Source of the DNA: Soehngenia sp035406565 | Lineage (GTDB): Bacteria; Bacillota; Clostridia; Tissierellales; Tissierellaceae | Direction: 5' to 3' | DNA: 40,784 nucleotides | Assembly: GCA_035406565.1 (NCBI GenBank) | Contig: DAONLG010000002.1 | Location: forward strand, 1 to 40,784 | Part shown: one piece after another, positions 25,009-34,475 of the stretch | Layout: the number at the start of each line of letters is the position of its first letter | Numbering within the stretch: the first letter of the stretch is position 1 | The notes under the pieces: generated by a model | What the model was told of the DNA's origin: nothing | Seen by the model: only the letters and a program-made list of their open reading frames with translations | The model's database searches: none | Position numbers and translations under genes: made by a program

Positions 25009-26764
25009 AGAACTTAGAAAATTAATGAAGGAGAGAGGCATCGATGTTTACATCGAAATTACTTCTGATCCACATCAGTCAGAGTATGTAGCTGACCATT
25101 ACAAAGGAAGAGAATTTTTAACTGGTTTTACAGGTTCTGCAGGAACTGCACTTGTCACTGAAGATAAAGCGATACTTTGGACTGATGGAAGATATTTCAT
25201 CCAAGCTGAGAAAGAAATAAGAGATTCTGAGTTTGTTCTTTATAAAATGAATACTAAAGGATATCCATCGCTTATGGAATGGTTGAAACAAAATGTAAGA
25301 GACGGACACACAATTGGATTTAATGGTGAAGTTTTTTCTGAAGAATTAGTTGAAAAAATCATAAATGAACTTAGTGATAGGAATATAAGGCTCTATGACA
25401 GCGAAGACTTAGTAGGAATGATTTGGGAAGATAGACCTGAGTTAAAAGCAGAAAAGGTTTTTATGTTGGGAGTTGAATATACTGGTGAAAGTACAGTAGA
25501 TAAAATTACTAGAGTAAGAGAATATCTTGATGATAAAAAAGCAGATTATTTCGTTTTGGCAAGTTTGGATGATATTGCATGGCTATTTAACATAAGAGGT
25601 AGAGATGTTTTAAACAACCCTGTTGTTATATCCTACGCTTTGATTTCAAAAGACAAGGCTTGCTTATACCTTGACAATAGAAAATTGACTGATGAAGTAA
25701 TAGAAAAATTAAAAGAAGAAAAAGTTTGTGTAAAGGAATACTTAGATATATTTGAGGATTTAAAGAAGCTTGAAACTTCTAGTTGTGTCATGATTGACAA
25801 ATCGAGGATAAATAGAAAACTCTACACCTGCATTCCAAGTGATTGTAAAGTTATAAACGAAGTTAATATCACTACTAAATACAAAGCCATAAAAAACAGT
25901 GTCGAAATAAAAAATTTGAAGATTGCCTATAGAAAGGATACTGTAGCTCTTACTAAATTCTTTTATTGGATTGACAAAAATGTTTCAAGTGGTGAGATAG
26001 ACGAATTTTTAGCTTCGGAAAAATTAGAAGAGTTTAGAAAAGAACAAGAAGGATTCATTGAACCAAGTTTTGATACGATTTCTGCGTATCAAGAAAATGC
26101 TGCTATGATGCACTATAGTGCCACAAGAGAAAAGAAGTCAAAGATACTTCCTAAGGGATTATATTTGGTAGATTCAGGAGGACAATATTACAATGGTACA
26201 ACAGACATTACTAGAACAGTGGCAGTAGGAGATGTTTCAGAGGAAGAAAAGAAAGATTTTACCCTTACGCTAAAAGGTCATATAAATTTATTAAGTGCTA
26301 AATTTTTGTATGGGTCAACAGGATATTCTATTGATATATTAGCTAGAATTCCACTTTGGAGGCAAGGGATTGACTATAAATCTGGAACTGGACATGGTGT
26401 AGGATACTTACTTAATGTTCATGAAGGCCCTCAAAGAATATCTCAAGTTTATAATGATGTAGTACTTGAAGAAGGTATGGTTATAACCATAGAACCGGGG
26501 GTATACAAAGAAGGCAAGCATGGTATAAGAATAGAAAATGTCGGAGTAGTGAAAAAAGATATCTCGGTTGATACAGACCAATTTATGTCATTTGACACAT
26601 TGTCATACTGCTATATAGATCGAAATTGCATTGATAAGTCATTATTGACTTTAGATGAGATAAATTGGATTAATGATTATCACAAAAAGACATATGAATT
26701 GGTAAGCCCATATCTCAGCGAAGAAGAAAGAGAATGGCTAAAGGAGAAGACAAGAGAGATTTAA
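24986..26764 (+). CDS. M24 aminopeptidase P family protein
   Basis: A cytoplasmic 592-residue Xaa-Pro aminopeptidase-like enzyme of the three-domain type common in clostridia. Two creatinase-like N-terminal domains are followed by the pita-bread M24 domain (about 300-530) with the five metal ligands in sequence context: D in LVDSGGQY, D in TTDITRT, H in GHGVGYLLNVHEGP, E in ITIEPGVY and E in GIRIENVG. I chose the GTG at 24986, preceded by AAGGGG, because it gives the typical N-terminus (M)IVNQRIKELRKLM; an ATG at 24962 would add eight residues with no family match. It would release N-terminal residues before proline, useful for an amino-acid fermenter. Confidence 0.9.
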   Translation: MIVNQRIKELRKLMKERGIDVYIEITSDPHQSEYVADHYKGREFLTGFTGSAGTALVTEDKAILWTDGRYFIQAEKEIRDSEFVLYKMNTKGYPSLMEWLKQNVRDGHTIGFNGEVFSEELVEKIINELSDRNIRLYDSEDLVGMIWEDRPELKAEKVFMLGVEYTGESTVDKITRVREYLDDKKADYFVLASLDDIAWLFNIRGRDVLNNPVVISYALISKDKACLYLDNRKLTDEVIEKLKEEKVCVKEYLDIFEDLKKLETSSCVMIDKSRINRKLYTCIPSDCKVINEVNITTKYKAIKNSVEIKNLKIAYRKDTVALTKFFYWIDKNVSSGEIDEFLASEKLEEFRKEQEGFIEPSFDTISAYQENAAMMHYSATREKKSKILPKGLYLVDSGGQYYNGTTDITRTVAVGDVSEEEKKDFTLTLKGHINLLSAKFLYGSTGYSIDILARIPLWRQGIDYKSGTGHGVGYLLNVHEGPQRISQVYNDVVLEEGMVITIEPGVYKEGKHGIRIENVGVVKKDISVDTDQFMSFDTLSYCYIDRNCIDKSLLTLDEINWINDYHKKTYELVSPYLSEEEREWLKEKTREI

Positions 26765-26777
26765 TTAGGGTGGTTAA

Positions 26778-28634
26778 ATGTATGATTTAGAAGAAAGATT
26801 GAAAGCTTTGCCTGAAATGCCAGGCGTATATATAATGAAAGATAAGTCAGATGAAATTATATATGTGGGGAAAGCTATTAATTTAAAAAAAAGGGTAAGC
26901 CAATATTTTAACAATTCTAAGAGCCATTCATTAAAAGTAATGAATATGGTTAAGAATATAAGTGATTTTGAATATATTATTGTAAACAATGAAGTAGAGG
27001 CTCTGATTCTTGAATCAAATCTCATAAAAAAGAACAGACCAAAGTACAACATAATTCTTAGAGATGATAAACAATATCCTTATATTAAGATAACAGTTAA
27101 TGAGAAATACCCAAGAATATTAAAAACTAGAAAAGTTGAAAGGGATGGGGCGAAGTACTTTGGCCCCTATCCTAGTGCATATTCTGTAAATGAAGCCATA
27201 AAAGTATTCCATGACATATTTCCAATACGAGATTGCAAGTTGAATTTAAACAAACTGCCTGATAACTTTCGACCCTGCTTAAATTATCATATTGGCAGAT
27301 GTAAAGGCCCTTGCATTGGAATGGCTGATGAAAATGAGTACAATGAAATGATAGATCAAATCATCAGATTTTTGAGTAGAAAAGATAATGCTATAATCGA
27401 GAAATTAGAATATGAAATGAAAAATGCATCGGATAGTTTAAACTTCGAATTAGCAAGTATATACAGAGATAGGATACAAGCTCTTTCGGTGCTTATTGAA
27501 AAACAGAATATGTCAAATCCTGATTTGACAGAAGAAGATATAATAGCAATTGCAAGGGGAATCGAAGAAGTATTGGTACAAGTCTTTTTTGTTAGAGAAG
27601 GGAAAATAATTGGTCGCGAGCATTATATTCTAGAAGACAATCTGTCGACTGATAGACCTGAGATAATTTCTTCATTTATAAAACAATTTTATTTAGGAGC
27701 AAATTTCATCCCTAAGGAAATAATTGTGGAAGAAGAAATTTCTGATCAAGCTTTAATAGAAGAATATCTTACAGATTTAAAGGGCAATAGAGTAAAAATA
27801 ACTGTGCCTAAACGGGGAGATAAATTAGAACTAGTTGAAATGGCAAAGAAAAATGCAATTGATATGTTGGATAAATACGGCGACAAATTTTTAAGAAAAC
27901 ATCGTGAAAACATGAAAGCTATAGAAGAACTCCAATATATTTTAGGATTAGAAGATGTGCCAAATCGAATAGAAGCCTATGATATTTCAAATATCAGCGG
28001 AGTTGGAAATGTTGGATCCATGGTTGTCTTTGAAAAAGGAGAAGCAAAGAAGACCGACTATAGGAGATTTAAAATAAAGACTATCAATTATCAGGATGAC
28101 TATAAAAGCATGGAGGAAGTTTTAAGGAGAAGATTTCTCAGAGGCATAGAGTCTAGTAACGATGAAAATAAATCTAATTCTTTTTCAAGATTTCCTGATT
28201 TAATCATGGTGGATGGAGGAAAAGGACATGTAAATATGGCTCAGTCCTTGCTTAGAGAACTAGGAATAAATATTGTAGTCTGCGGATTAGTCAAAGATGA
28301 CTTTCATAAGACAAGGGGCATCATATATAAAAACCGTGAAATTCATTTAGATAAAGATAGTCTAGCATTTAAATTGATATATAGAATACAGGAAGAGGCA
28401 CATAGATTTGCTATAAGCTATCATAGAAGTTTAAGATCTAAAGATATGTTTAAATCAGAATTAGATGGAATTAATTTAATAGGGGAGAAACGAAAGATTA
28501 ACTTGATGAAGTACTTTGGAAGTATCTCAAAAATAAAAGCAGCTTCCATTGAAGAACTGAAAAATGTTCCAGGAATGACACAAAAAGCTAGTGAAAGTCT
28601 ATATAACCATTTTAACAAGGAGGGGAAGCAATGA
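26778..28634 (+). CDS. uvrC: Excinuclease ABC subunit C
   Basis: The dual-incision nuclease of nucleotide excision repair, 618 residues. The N-terminal GIY-YIG domain (PGVYIMKD, IIYVGKAINLKKRVSQYF) makes the 3' incision; a UVR domain (about 205-240) binds UvrB; the RNase H-like domain (AYDISNISG, MVDGGKGHV) makes the 5' incision; tandem helix-hairpin-helix motifs close the protein. Unlike uvrB it has no LexA box near its start and seems part of the EutH-M24 transcription unit. It overlaps the next gene by 4 bases (ATGA). Confidence 0.96.
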   Translation: MYDLEERLKALPEMPGVYIMKDKSDEIIYVGKAINLKKRVSQYFNNSKSHSLKVMNMVKNISDFEYIIVNNEVEALILESNLIKKNRPKYNIILRDDKQYPYIKITVNEKYPRILKTRKVERDGAKYFGPYPSAYSVNEAIKVFHDIFPIRDCKLNLNKLPDNFRPCLNYHIGRCKGPCIGMADENEYNEMIDQIIRFLSRKDNAIIEKLEYEMKNASDSLNFELASIYRDRIQALSVLIEKQNMSNPDLTEEDIIAIARGIEEVLVQVFFVREGKIIGREHYILEDNLSTDRPEIISSFIKQFYLGANFIPKEIIVEEEISDQALIEEYLTDLKGNRVKITVPKRGDKLELVEMAKKNAIDMLDKYGDKFLRKHRENMKAIEELQYILGLEDVPNRIEAYDISNISGVGNVGSMVVFEKGEAKKTDYRRFKIKTINYQDDYKSMEEVLRRRFLRGIESSNDENKSNSFSRFPDLIMVDGGKGHVNMAQSLLRELGINIVVCGLVKDDFHKTRGIIYKNREIHLDKDSLAFKLIYRIQEEAHRFAISYHRSLRSKDMFKSELDGINLIGEKRKINLMKYFGSISKIKAASIEELKNVPGMTQKASESLYNHFNKEGKQ

Positions 28635-28864
28635 AAAAGAAATTGTATTTATCTGACACAGACAAGAAGATAGCCGGAGTTTGTGGGGGCATAGCTGAAT
28701 ATTTTGAGGTAGATTCCACATTAATCAGGTTAGTATGGGTATTGCTCACTATATTCACAGCATTTTTTTCAGGGATTATTGCTTATATCATTGCTGCACT
28801 AATTATACCTCATCGACCTATCGAACAGACATATTGGGAAGATGAAACACCTAAGGAGGAGTAG
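28631..28864 (+). CDS. PspC domain protein
   Basis: A 77-residue small membrane protein. Residues 1-35 are the typical PspC start (KKLYLSDTDKKIAGVCGGIAEYFEVDSTLIRLVWVLLT), with one hydrophobic helix about 32-58 and a short acidic tail. In E. coli PspC takes part in the phage-shock envelope-stress response; stand-alone short PspC proteins in Bacillota have unclear roles. It is translationally coupled to uvrC (4-base overlap) and its end carries the AAGGAGG site for hprK. Confidence 0.88.
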   Translation: MKKKLYLSDTDKKIAGVCGGIAEYFEVDSTLIRLVWVLLTIFTAFFSGIIAYIIAALIIPHRPIEQTYWEDETPKEE

Positions 28865-29806
28865 TTGTTGGAATACGTAACTCTAATGGATATAATAAAG
28901 GAACTAAACTTAAAAGTCCTCCATGCATCAAAAGACTTTGAGAAAATAAAGATCAGCACTACTGAGATAAGCAGACCTGGTTTACAAATGACAGGGTATT
29001 ATGAAAAATTTGTTCCAGAGAGAGTACAGATAATTGGCAGTGCTGAATGGCAATATTTATCGGACTTGGGAGCTGAGAAGAGATATCAAGTTTTAGATAA
29101 ATTTTTAAGTTATCCAATTCCAGTGCTCATCATTTCTAGGAATCTACCTGTGTTTGATGAGCTTATTGAATTGTCAGAAAAACATGATCGCAATCTTGTC
29201 GCTGGGAGCAAAGCTACATCGAGCATTATCAACGATTTAGTAAACCTAATTAGTTTAAAACTTGCGCCTACAATTACATTACATGGTGTAATGATGGAAG
29301 TATATGGTATTGGAGTGTTGATAACTGGTAAATCAGGAGTAGGGAAATCAGAAACTGCACTTGATCTAATAACAAGAGGTTCAAGGCTTATCGCTGATGA
29401 TTTAGTAGAAATAAAAAGAGTCGATGACACTTTGAGAGGAAGTTGCCCAGAGATAATAAGATATTTCCTTGAAATTAGAGGAATTGGAATTATCGACATA
29501 GAGAGGATATATGGCATTGGGGCTGTTAAACAATTTGATTATATAGACTTAGTAGTCCACCTAGAAGCGTGGGATGAAGAAAAAGAATACGATAGAGTTG
29601 GATTAGAAGAAGAAAAAATAGAGATACTCGGTATTGAAGTGCCAAGAGTCGTGATTCCAGTTAAAACCGGTAGAAATATAGCGATGATAGTTGAAGTTGC
29701 TGCAAAAAACAATAGACAGAAGAGATTAGGATACAATGCAGCCGAAGCTTTAAATGAAAGAGTAAAAAAGAAAATCGAAGAGAGAAAAATTTTCTATAAG
29801 GAATGA
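28865..29806 (+). CDS. hprK: HPr kinase/phosphorylase
   Basis: A 313-residue bifunctional enzyme that phosphorylates and dephosphorylates Ser46 of HPr or Crh, the sensor step of carbon catabolite control. The C-terminal catalytic domain shows Walker A GKSGVGKS (155-162), the adjacent acidic ADDLVEI and the HprK signature EIRGIGIIDIERIYG. The start is TTG at 28865, with AAGGAGG just before; the next codon (28868) is also TTG and equally possible. It abuts the PspC gene. Its natural target in this window is the Crh-like protein at 38540. Confidence 0.95.
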   Translation: MLEYVTLMDIIKELNLKVLHASKDFEKIKISTTEISRPGLQMTGYYEKFVPERVQIIGSAEWQYLSDLGAEKRYQVLDKFLSYPIPVLIISRNLPVFDELIELSEKHDRNLVAGSKATSSIINDLVNLISLKLAPTITLHGVMMEVYGIGVLITGKSGVGKSETALDLITRGSRLIADDLVEIKRVDDTLRGSCPEIIRYFLEIRGIGIIDIERIYGIGAVKQFDYIDLVVHLEAWDEEKEYDRVGLEEEKIEILGIEVPRVVIPVKTGRNIAMIVEVAAKNNRQKRLGYNAAEALNERVKKKIEERKIFYKE

Positions 29807-29834
29807 GAAAGGGATTTATCAATTCGGCAAAAAG

Positions 29835-29863
29835 TTGACATTAATACATTATTTTACTATACT
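29835..29863 (+). promoter_or_regulatory. Near-consensus promoter of the pyruvate:ferredoxin oxidoreductase gene
   Basis: TTGACA (29835-29840), exactly 17 bases, TATACT (29858-29863): one mismatch from the ideal sigma-A promoter. The start near 29870 gives a 5' leader of about 55 bases. Such strength fits a highly expressed central enzyme. Confidence 0.85.
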
Positions 29864-29925
29864 GAATATGACGATAATAATTTTTATTAACAAATATATA
29901 AATAATATCAAGGAGGTAAATATAG

Positions 29926-32900
29926 ATGGGTAGAATTATGAAGACGATGGATGGCAATGAAGCTGCTGCATATATATCATATGCATTCACTGATGTTGCA
30001 GCAATTTATCCTATAACTCCATCTTCAACTATGGCTGAACATGTGGATGAATGGGCAGCTAATGGTAAAAAGAACATATTTGGACAGAAAGTATTAGTAA
30101 CAGAAATGCAATCAGAAGCAGGTGCAGCAGGAGCAGTACATGGATCATTACAAGCTGGTGCATTGACCACTACATATACAGCATCTCAAGGGCTATTGTT
30201 GATGATACCTAATATGTATAAAATGGCTGGAGAATTGTTGCCAGCAGTATTTCATGTATCAGCCAGAGCCATCGCTTCTCATGCGTTAAGTATTTTTGGA
30301 GATCATCAAGATGTCATGGCAGCTAGACAAACAGGTTTTGCATTATTAGCTTCAGGCTCTGTTCAAGAAGTAATGGATCTTGCAAGCATTGCTCATTTAT
30401 CAGCTATCAAGGGCAGAGTTCCATTTGTCCATTTCTTCGATGGATTTAGGACTAGCCATGAGATTCAAAAAATAGAAGTTCTTGATTATGACGAATTAGC
30501 TAAGTTAATAGACTATGACGCACTAAGAGAATTTAGAAATAGAGCATTAAATCCAGAACATCCAGTAACTAGAGGGACAGCACAAAATCCTGATATATAT
30601 TTCCAATCAGTTGAAGCGTCAAATCCTTATTATCTAGCTATTCCAGATGTAGTAAATTCATATATGCAAGAGATTAACAAATTAACAGGAAGAGATTATA
30701 AGCCATTTAATTACTATGGTGATCCAGAAGCTACTGATATTATCGTCGCAATGGGTTCAGTAACAAAAGCTTGTGAAGAAACCATAGATTATTTAAGAAG
30801 CAAAGGTGAAAAAGTAGGCTTAATAGAAGTACATCTATATAGACCATTCTCAGAGAAATATTTCTTTGACGTATGTCCAAAAACAGTTAAGAGAATCGCA
30901 GTTTTAGACAGAACTAAAGAGAAGGGTTCACTTGGAGAACCATTGTATTTAGATGTAAAATCATTATTCTACAATAAAGAAAATAAACCAATTATTATCG
31001 GTGGAAGATATGGGCTTGGATCAAAAGATACTACTCCATCTCAATTACTAGCAGTATATAAAAATTTAAAAAGCGATAATCCAAAAAATGGATTCACTAT
31101 AGGCATAGTAGATGATGTTACTAATTTGTCATTAGATATTGATGAAAATATACAAACTGTTGCTGAAGGAACAATCCAATGTAAATTCTGGGGATTCGGG
31201 TCTGACGGTACTGTTGGTGCAAATAAGAGTGCTATAAAAATCATAGGTGATGGCACTGACATGTATGCCCAAGGTTATTTCTCATATGACAGTAAAAAAT
31301 CCGGTGGAGTTACAATATCTCATTTGAGATTTGGAAACAAACCTATTAGATCAACATACTTAATTACTGATGCAGATTTCGTGTCATGCTCAAAACAATC
31401 ATATGTACACAGCTATGATTTGCTAAGAGGTTTGAAAAAGGGAGGCACATTCCTATTAAATACCCTTTGGGATAGGGAAGCATTAGAGGAAAATCTACCT
31501 GCATCTATGAAGAGATATATAGCTCAAAACAACATTAACTTTTACACGATCAATGCTACTAAGATAGCTTCTGAAATCGGTTTAGGCGGAAGAATAAACA
31601 TGATTATGCAATCAGCATTCTTTAAACTTTCAAATGTTTTGCCAATAGATGTAGCAGTTGAAAAATTGAAAGAATCTATTGTAGAAGAGTATGGCAAAAA
31701 AGGCGAAAAGATTGTACAAATGAATTTTGAAGCAGTAGATAGAGGAATATCCGCACTAGAAAAAATTGAAGTTCCTGAATCTTGGAAAGATGCCTTTGAT
31801 GAAAATGAAGGCAAGAAAGATATACCAGATTTCATTAAAAATGTTGTAATACCAATGAACAGACAAGCTGGTGACGATTTATCTGTAAGCACATTTGTAG
31901 GCAGAGAAGACGGGACATTCCCAAATGGGACTGCAGCATATGAAAAAAGAGCAATAGCAGTAGAAGTTCCTCATTGGATTAAAGAAAATTGTATCCAATG
32001 CAATCAATGCTCATATGTATGCCCTCATGCTGTCATTAGACCAATTTTAGTTGATGAAACAGAAAAAGGCAGAGCACCTGAAACTTTTGAAACTATTAAA
32101 CCTATTGGGAAGGGCTTTGACGGACTTGAGTACAGAGTACAAGTATCTGTTCTAGATTGTACAGGTTGTGGAAACTGTGCGGATGTATGTCCTGCAAAAG
32201 AAAAAGCTTTAGTTATGACACCATTTGAAGAAGAATACGAAGTACAATCTAAGAATTGGGATTTTGCAATGACTGTAAAAGAAAAAGGAGAATTATTTGA
32301 CACTAATTCACTAAAGAATTCCCAATTCCAAAGACCATTGTTAGAATTCTCTGGGGCATGTGCTGGATGTGGAGAAACACCTTATGCAAAATTAGTTACA
32401 CAATTGTTTGGAGATAGAATGATGATAGCAAATGCAACAGGATGCTCATCTATTTGGGGTGCAAGTGCTCCATCAACTCCATACTGCACAAATCAACAAG
32501 GGAAAGGTCCTTCATGGGCTAACTCATTGTTTGAAGATAATGCCGAATACGGTTATGGAATGGCTGTTGCAAATAGAAAGATCAGAGAAAAAATAAAATT
32601 AGCAATGGAAGAATTCCTTGAACTTAATTTAGATACTGATTTAAATGAACATTTTAGAGCTTGGTTAGAAGGAATGGAAGATGCAAAAGCATCTAAAGCA
32701 GCTACTGGTATGATTATACCAAGATTAGATGCTAAATTCAACAACGAAAGAGCAAATGAGCTTTTAAATACTATAAAAGAACTAAAAGACTATCTGATTA
32801 AGAAATCTGTTTGGATATTTGGCGGAGACGGTTGGGCTTATGACATTGGGTTTGGTGGACTAGATCATGTATTGGCTTCAGGCGAAAATGTAAATGTGTT

Positions 32901-33450
32901 AGTATTTGATACAGAGGTATATTCTAACACTGGAGGTCAATCATCTAAATCAACACCAATAGCAGCAGTAGCGAAATTTGCCGCATCAGGTAAAAAGATT
33001 AGAAAGAAAGACTTAGGAATGATAGCCGCAACATATGGTTATGTTTATGTGGCTCAGATAGCTTTAGGTGCTAATATGAATCAAGCATTAAAAGCTATTA
33101 AGGAAGCTGAAAGCTATGATGGACCATCATTGATAATTGCTTATGCTCCTTGCATAAACCATGGAATAAAAACAGGCATGGGTACATCAATTAGACAAGA
33201 AAAATTGGCTGTAGAAACAGGCTATTGGCATTTGTATAGATTTGACCCTAGATTGAAAGAAGAAGGGAAAAATCCATTTGTTCTTGATTCTAAGGAGCCA
33301 ACAAAGCCATTTAGAGAATTCCTTGACTCAGAAGTAAGATATACTTCATTGAAGTTAACATTCCCTGAAGAAGCAGAAATTTTATATAAAGCTGCCGAAG
33401 AAGCTGCTAAAGATAGATTAGAAATCTATAAAAAAATGGCAAGGGATTAA
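29926..33450 (+). CDS. nifJ: Pyruvate:ferredoxin (flavodoxin) oxidoreductase
   Basis: A 1174-residue single-chain enzyme that oxidises pyruvate to acetyl-CoA and CO2 and reduces ferredoxin, the central step in anaerobic clostridia. The domain order is standard: N-terminal pyrimidine-binding domain (MDGNEAAAYISYAFTDVAAIYPITPSSTMAEH in outline), transketolase-like C domain, gamma domain (FWGFGSDGTVGANKSAIK), two ferredoxin-type [4Fe-4S] motifs near residues 689 (CIQCNQCSYVCP) and 745 (CTGCGNCADVCP), then the TPP domain with the proximal cluster cysteines (CAGCGE, ATGCSS) and GGDGWAYDIG. AAGGAGG lies before the ATG. It is flanked by its own promoter and terminator. Confidence 0.97.
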   Translation: MGRIMKTMDGNEAAAYISYAFTDVAAIYPITPSSTMAEHVDEWAANGKKNIFGQKVLVTEMQSEAGAAGAVHGSLQAGALTTTYTASQGLLLMIPNMYKMAGELLPAVFHVSARAIASHALSIFGDHQDVMAARQTGFALLASGSVQEVMDLASIAHLSAIKGRVPFVHFFDGFRTSHEIQKIEVLDYDELAKLIDYDALREFRNRALNPEHPVTRGTAQNPDIYFQSVEASNPYYLAIPDVVNSYMQEINKLTGRDYKPFNYYGDPEATDIIVAMGSVTKACEETIDYLRSKGEKVGLIEVHLYRPFSEKYFFDVCPKTVKRIAVLDRTKEKGSLGEPLYLDVKSLFYNKENKPIIIGGRYGLGSKDTTPSQLLAVYKNLKSDNPKNGFTIGIVDDVTNLSLDIDENIQTVAEGTIQCKFWGFGSDGTVGANKSAIKIIGDGTDMYAQGYFSYDSKKSGGVTISHLRFGNKPIRSTYLITDADFVSCSKQSYVHSYDLLRGLKKGGTFLLNTLWDREALEENLPASMKRYIAQNNINFYTINATKIASEIGLGGRINMIMQSAFFKLSNVLPIDVAVEKLKESIVEEYGKKGEKIVQMNFEAVDRGISALEKIEVPESWKDAFDENEGKKDIPDFIKNVVIPMNRQAGDDLSVSTFVGREDGTFPNGTAAYEKRAIAVEVPHWIKENCIQCNQCSYVCPHAVIRPILVDETEKGRAPETFETIKPIGKGFDGLEYRVQVSVLDCTGCGNCADVCPAKEKALVMTPFEEEYEVQSKNWDFAMTVKEKGELFDTNSLKNSQFQRPLLEFSGACAGCGETPYAKLVTQLFGDRMMIANATGCSSIWGASAPSTPYCTNQQGKGPSWANSLFEDNAEYGYGMAVANRKIREKIKLAMEEFLELNLDTDLNEHFRAWLEGMEDAKASKAATGMIIPRLDAKFNNERANELLNTIKELKDYLIKKSVWIFGGDGWAYDIGFGGLDHVLASGENVNVLVFDTEVYSNTGGQSSKSTPIAAVAKFAASGKKIRKKDLGMIAATYGYVYVAQIALGANMNQALKAIKEAESYDGPSLIIAYAPCINHGIKTGMGTSIRQEKLAVETGYWHLYRFDPRLKEEGKNPFVLDSKEPTKPFREFLDSEVRYTSLKLTFPEEAEILYKAAEEAAKDRLEIYKKMARD

Positions 33451-33452
33451 TT

Positions 33453-33488
33453 AAAAAAACATGGTAAGAGTTCTTACCATGTTTTTTT
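33453..33488 (+). terminator. Terminator after the pyruvate:ferredoxin oxidoreductase gene
   Basis: A perfect stem ACATGGTAAG (33459-33468) / CTTACCATGT (33473-33482) with loop AGTT, flanked by seven A and seven T. It separates nifJ from the murB operon. Confidence 0.92.
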
Positions 33489-33515
33489 AATTAATTTAAT
33501 AAATAAATATAAATA

Positions 33516-33524
33516 TGTTATAAT
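33516..33524 (+). promoter_or_regulatory. Extended -10 promoter of the murB-dnaE operon
   Basis: TG-T-TATAAT (33516-33524) is an extended -10 element about 40 bases before the murB ATG. The -35 at 17 bases is poor (TTAATA), as expected for extended -10 promoters. Confidence 0.65.
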
Positions 33525-33563
33525 ACTAGGGATATATAATTTAAAATCATAAGGTGGGGAAAG

Positions 33564-34475
33564 ATGGTAGACTATATTAGCTTATTTAGTAAATATTCTT
33601 TTTTTGATATAAGATACAATGAGTTGATGAAAAATCACACATCTTTTAAAATTGGTGGGCCTGCAGATATATTTATAATTCCAAATTCGATGGAAGAACT
33701 TATAAATGCGATAAAGATTGCAAGAGAAGCGAAAATTCCATATTTTATAATGGGAAATGGTACCAATTTGTTAGTTAAAGATGGTGGAATAAGGGGAGTT
33801 GTTATTAAAGTCAACAGCAATATAGACAAATTGACCGTTGAAGGGGAGAAAATCACAGCACAAGCTGGAGCTTTATTGTCAAACACATCAAAATTCGCAT
33901 TAGAAAATAACCTAACAGGCATGGAATTCGCATCTGGTATTCCAGGCACTGTTGGCGGTGCAGTTATGATGAATGCAGGAGCTTACAACGGGGAGATGAA
34001 AGACATTGTATCAAAGGTAACTGTCTTGACTAAAGACAATGAGATAGTCACTTATACAAATGAAGAAATGAATTTTGGATATAGAAAAAGCAGAGTTATT
34101 GAAGAAGAATTAGTCGTATTGGAAGTAGAGTTTTCTCTAAAAAGAGGAGAATACGAAGACATTTTTTATAGAATGCAAGATTTAAATGAGAAAAGAACTT
34201 CAAAACAACCTTTAGAATTACCAAGTGCTGGCAGTACTTTTAAAAGGCCAGAAGGACATTTCGCAGGCCAACTTATAGACAAAGCGGGATTAAGGGGTTT
34301 GAGGTATAAGGATGCTCAAGTTTCACAAAAACATTGTGGGTTTATTGTGAACTTAGGTAATGCAACTTATAAGGATATTTCAACACTTATTAAGGTAGTT
34401 CAAAAAACTGTCAAAGATGTACATGGAGTGGATTTAGAATTAGAAATTAAAGTTGTTGGAGAAGATTTAGAATGA
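33564..34475 (+). CDS. murB: UDP-N-acetylenolpyruvoylglucosamine reductase
   Basis: A 303-residue FAD enzyme that makes UDP-MurNAc, the second committed step of peptidoglycan synthesis. FAD-binding features are FKIGGPADIF, the GNGTNLLVKDGGIRGVVI loop and GIPGTVGGAVMMNAGAY; the catalytic serine lies in PSAGSTFKRP, near residue 223, and the C-terminal CGFIVNLGNAT stretch is present. Type IIb length is normal. AGGTGGGG precedes the ATG. The stop overlaps the next start by 4 bases. Confidence 0.96.
   Translation: MVDYISLFSKYSFFDIRYNELMKNHTSFKIGGPADIFIIPNSMEELINAIKIAREAKIPYFIMGNGTNLLVKDGGIRGVVIKVNSNIDKLTVEGEKITAQAGALLSNTSKFALENNLTGMEFASGIPGTVGGAVMMNAGAYNGEMKDIVSKVTVLTKDNEIVTYTNEEMNFGYRKSRVIEEELVVLEVEFSLKRGEYEDIFYRMQDLNEKRTSKQPLELPSAGSTFKRPEGHFAGQLIDKAGLRGLRYKDAQVSQKHCGFIVNLGNATYKDISTLIKVVQKTVKDVHGVDLELEIKVVGEDLE

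Noticed and set aside
29864..29910. Rex or CcpA (cre) site at the nifJ promoter
   Set aside because: Only a TTAACAA half-site is visible, and no cre-like TG-N-AANCG palindrome is found.
31542..31892. Minus-strand reading frames inside the nifJ gene and similar ones in uvrB, ctpA and murB
   Set aside because: They are antisense shadows of strongly conserved genes, with no ribosome site or recognisable protein features.
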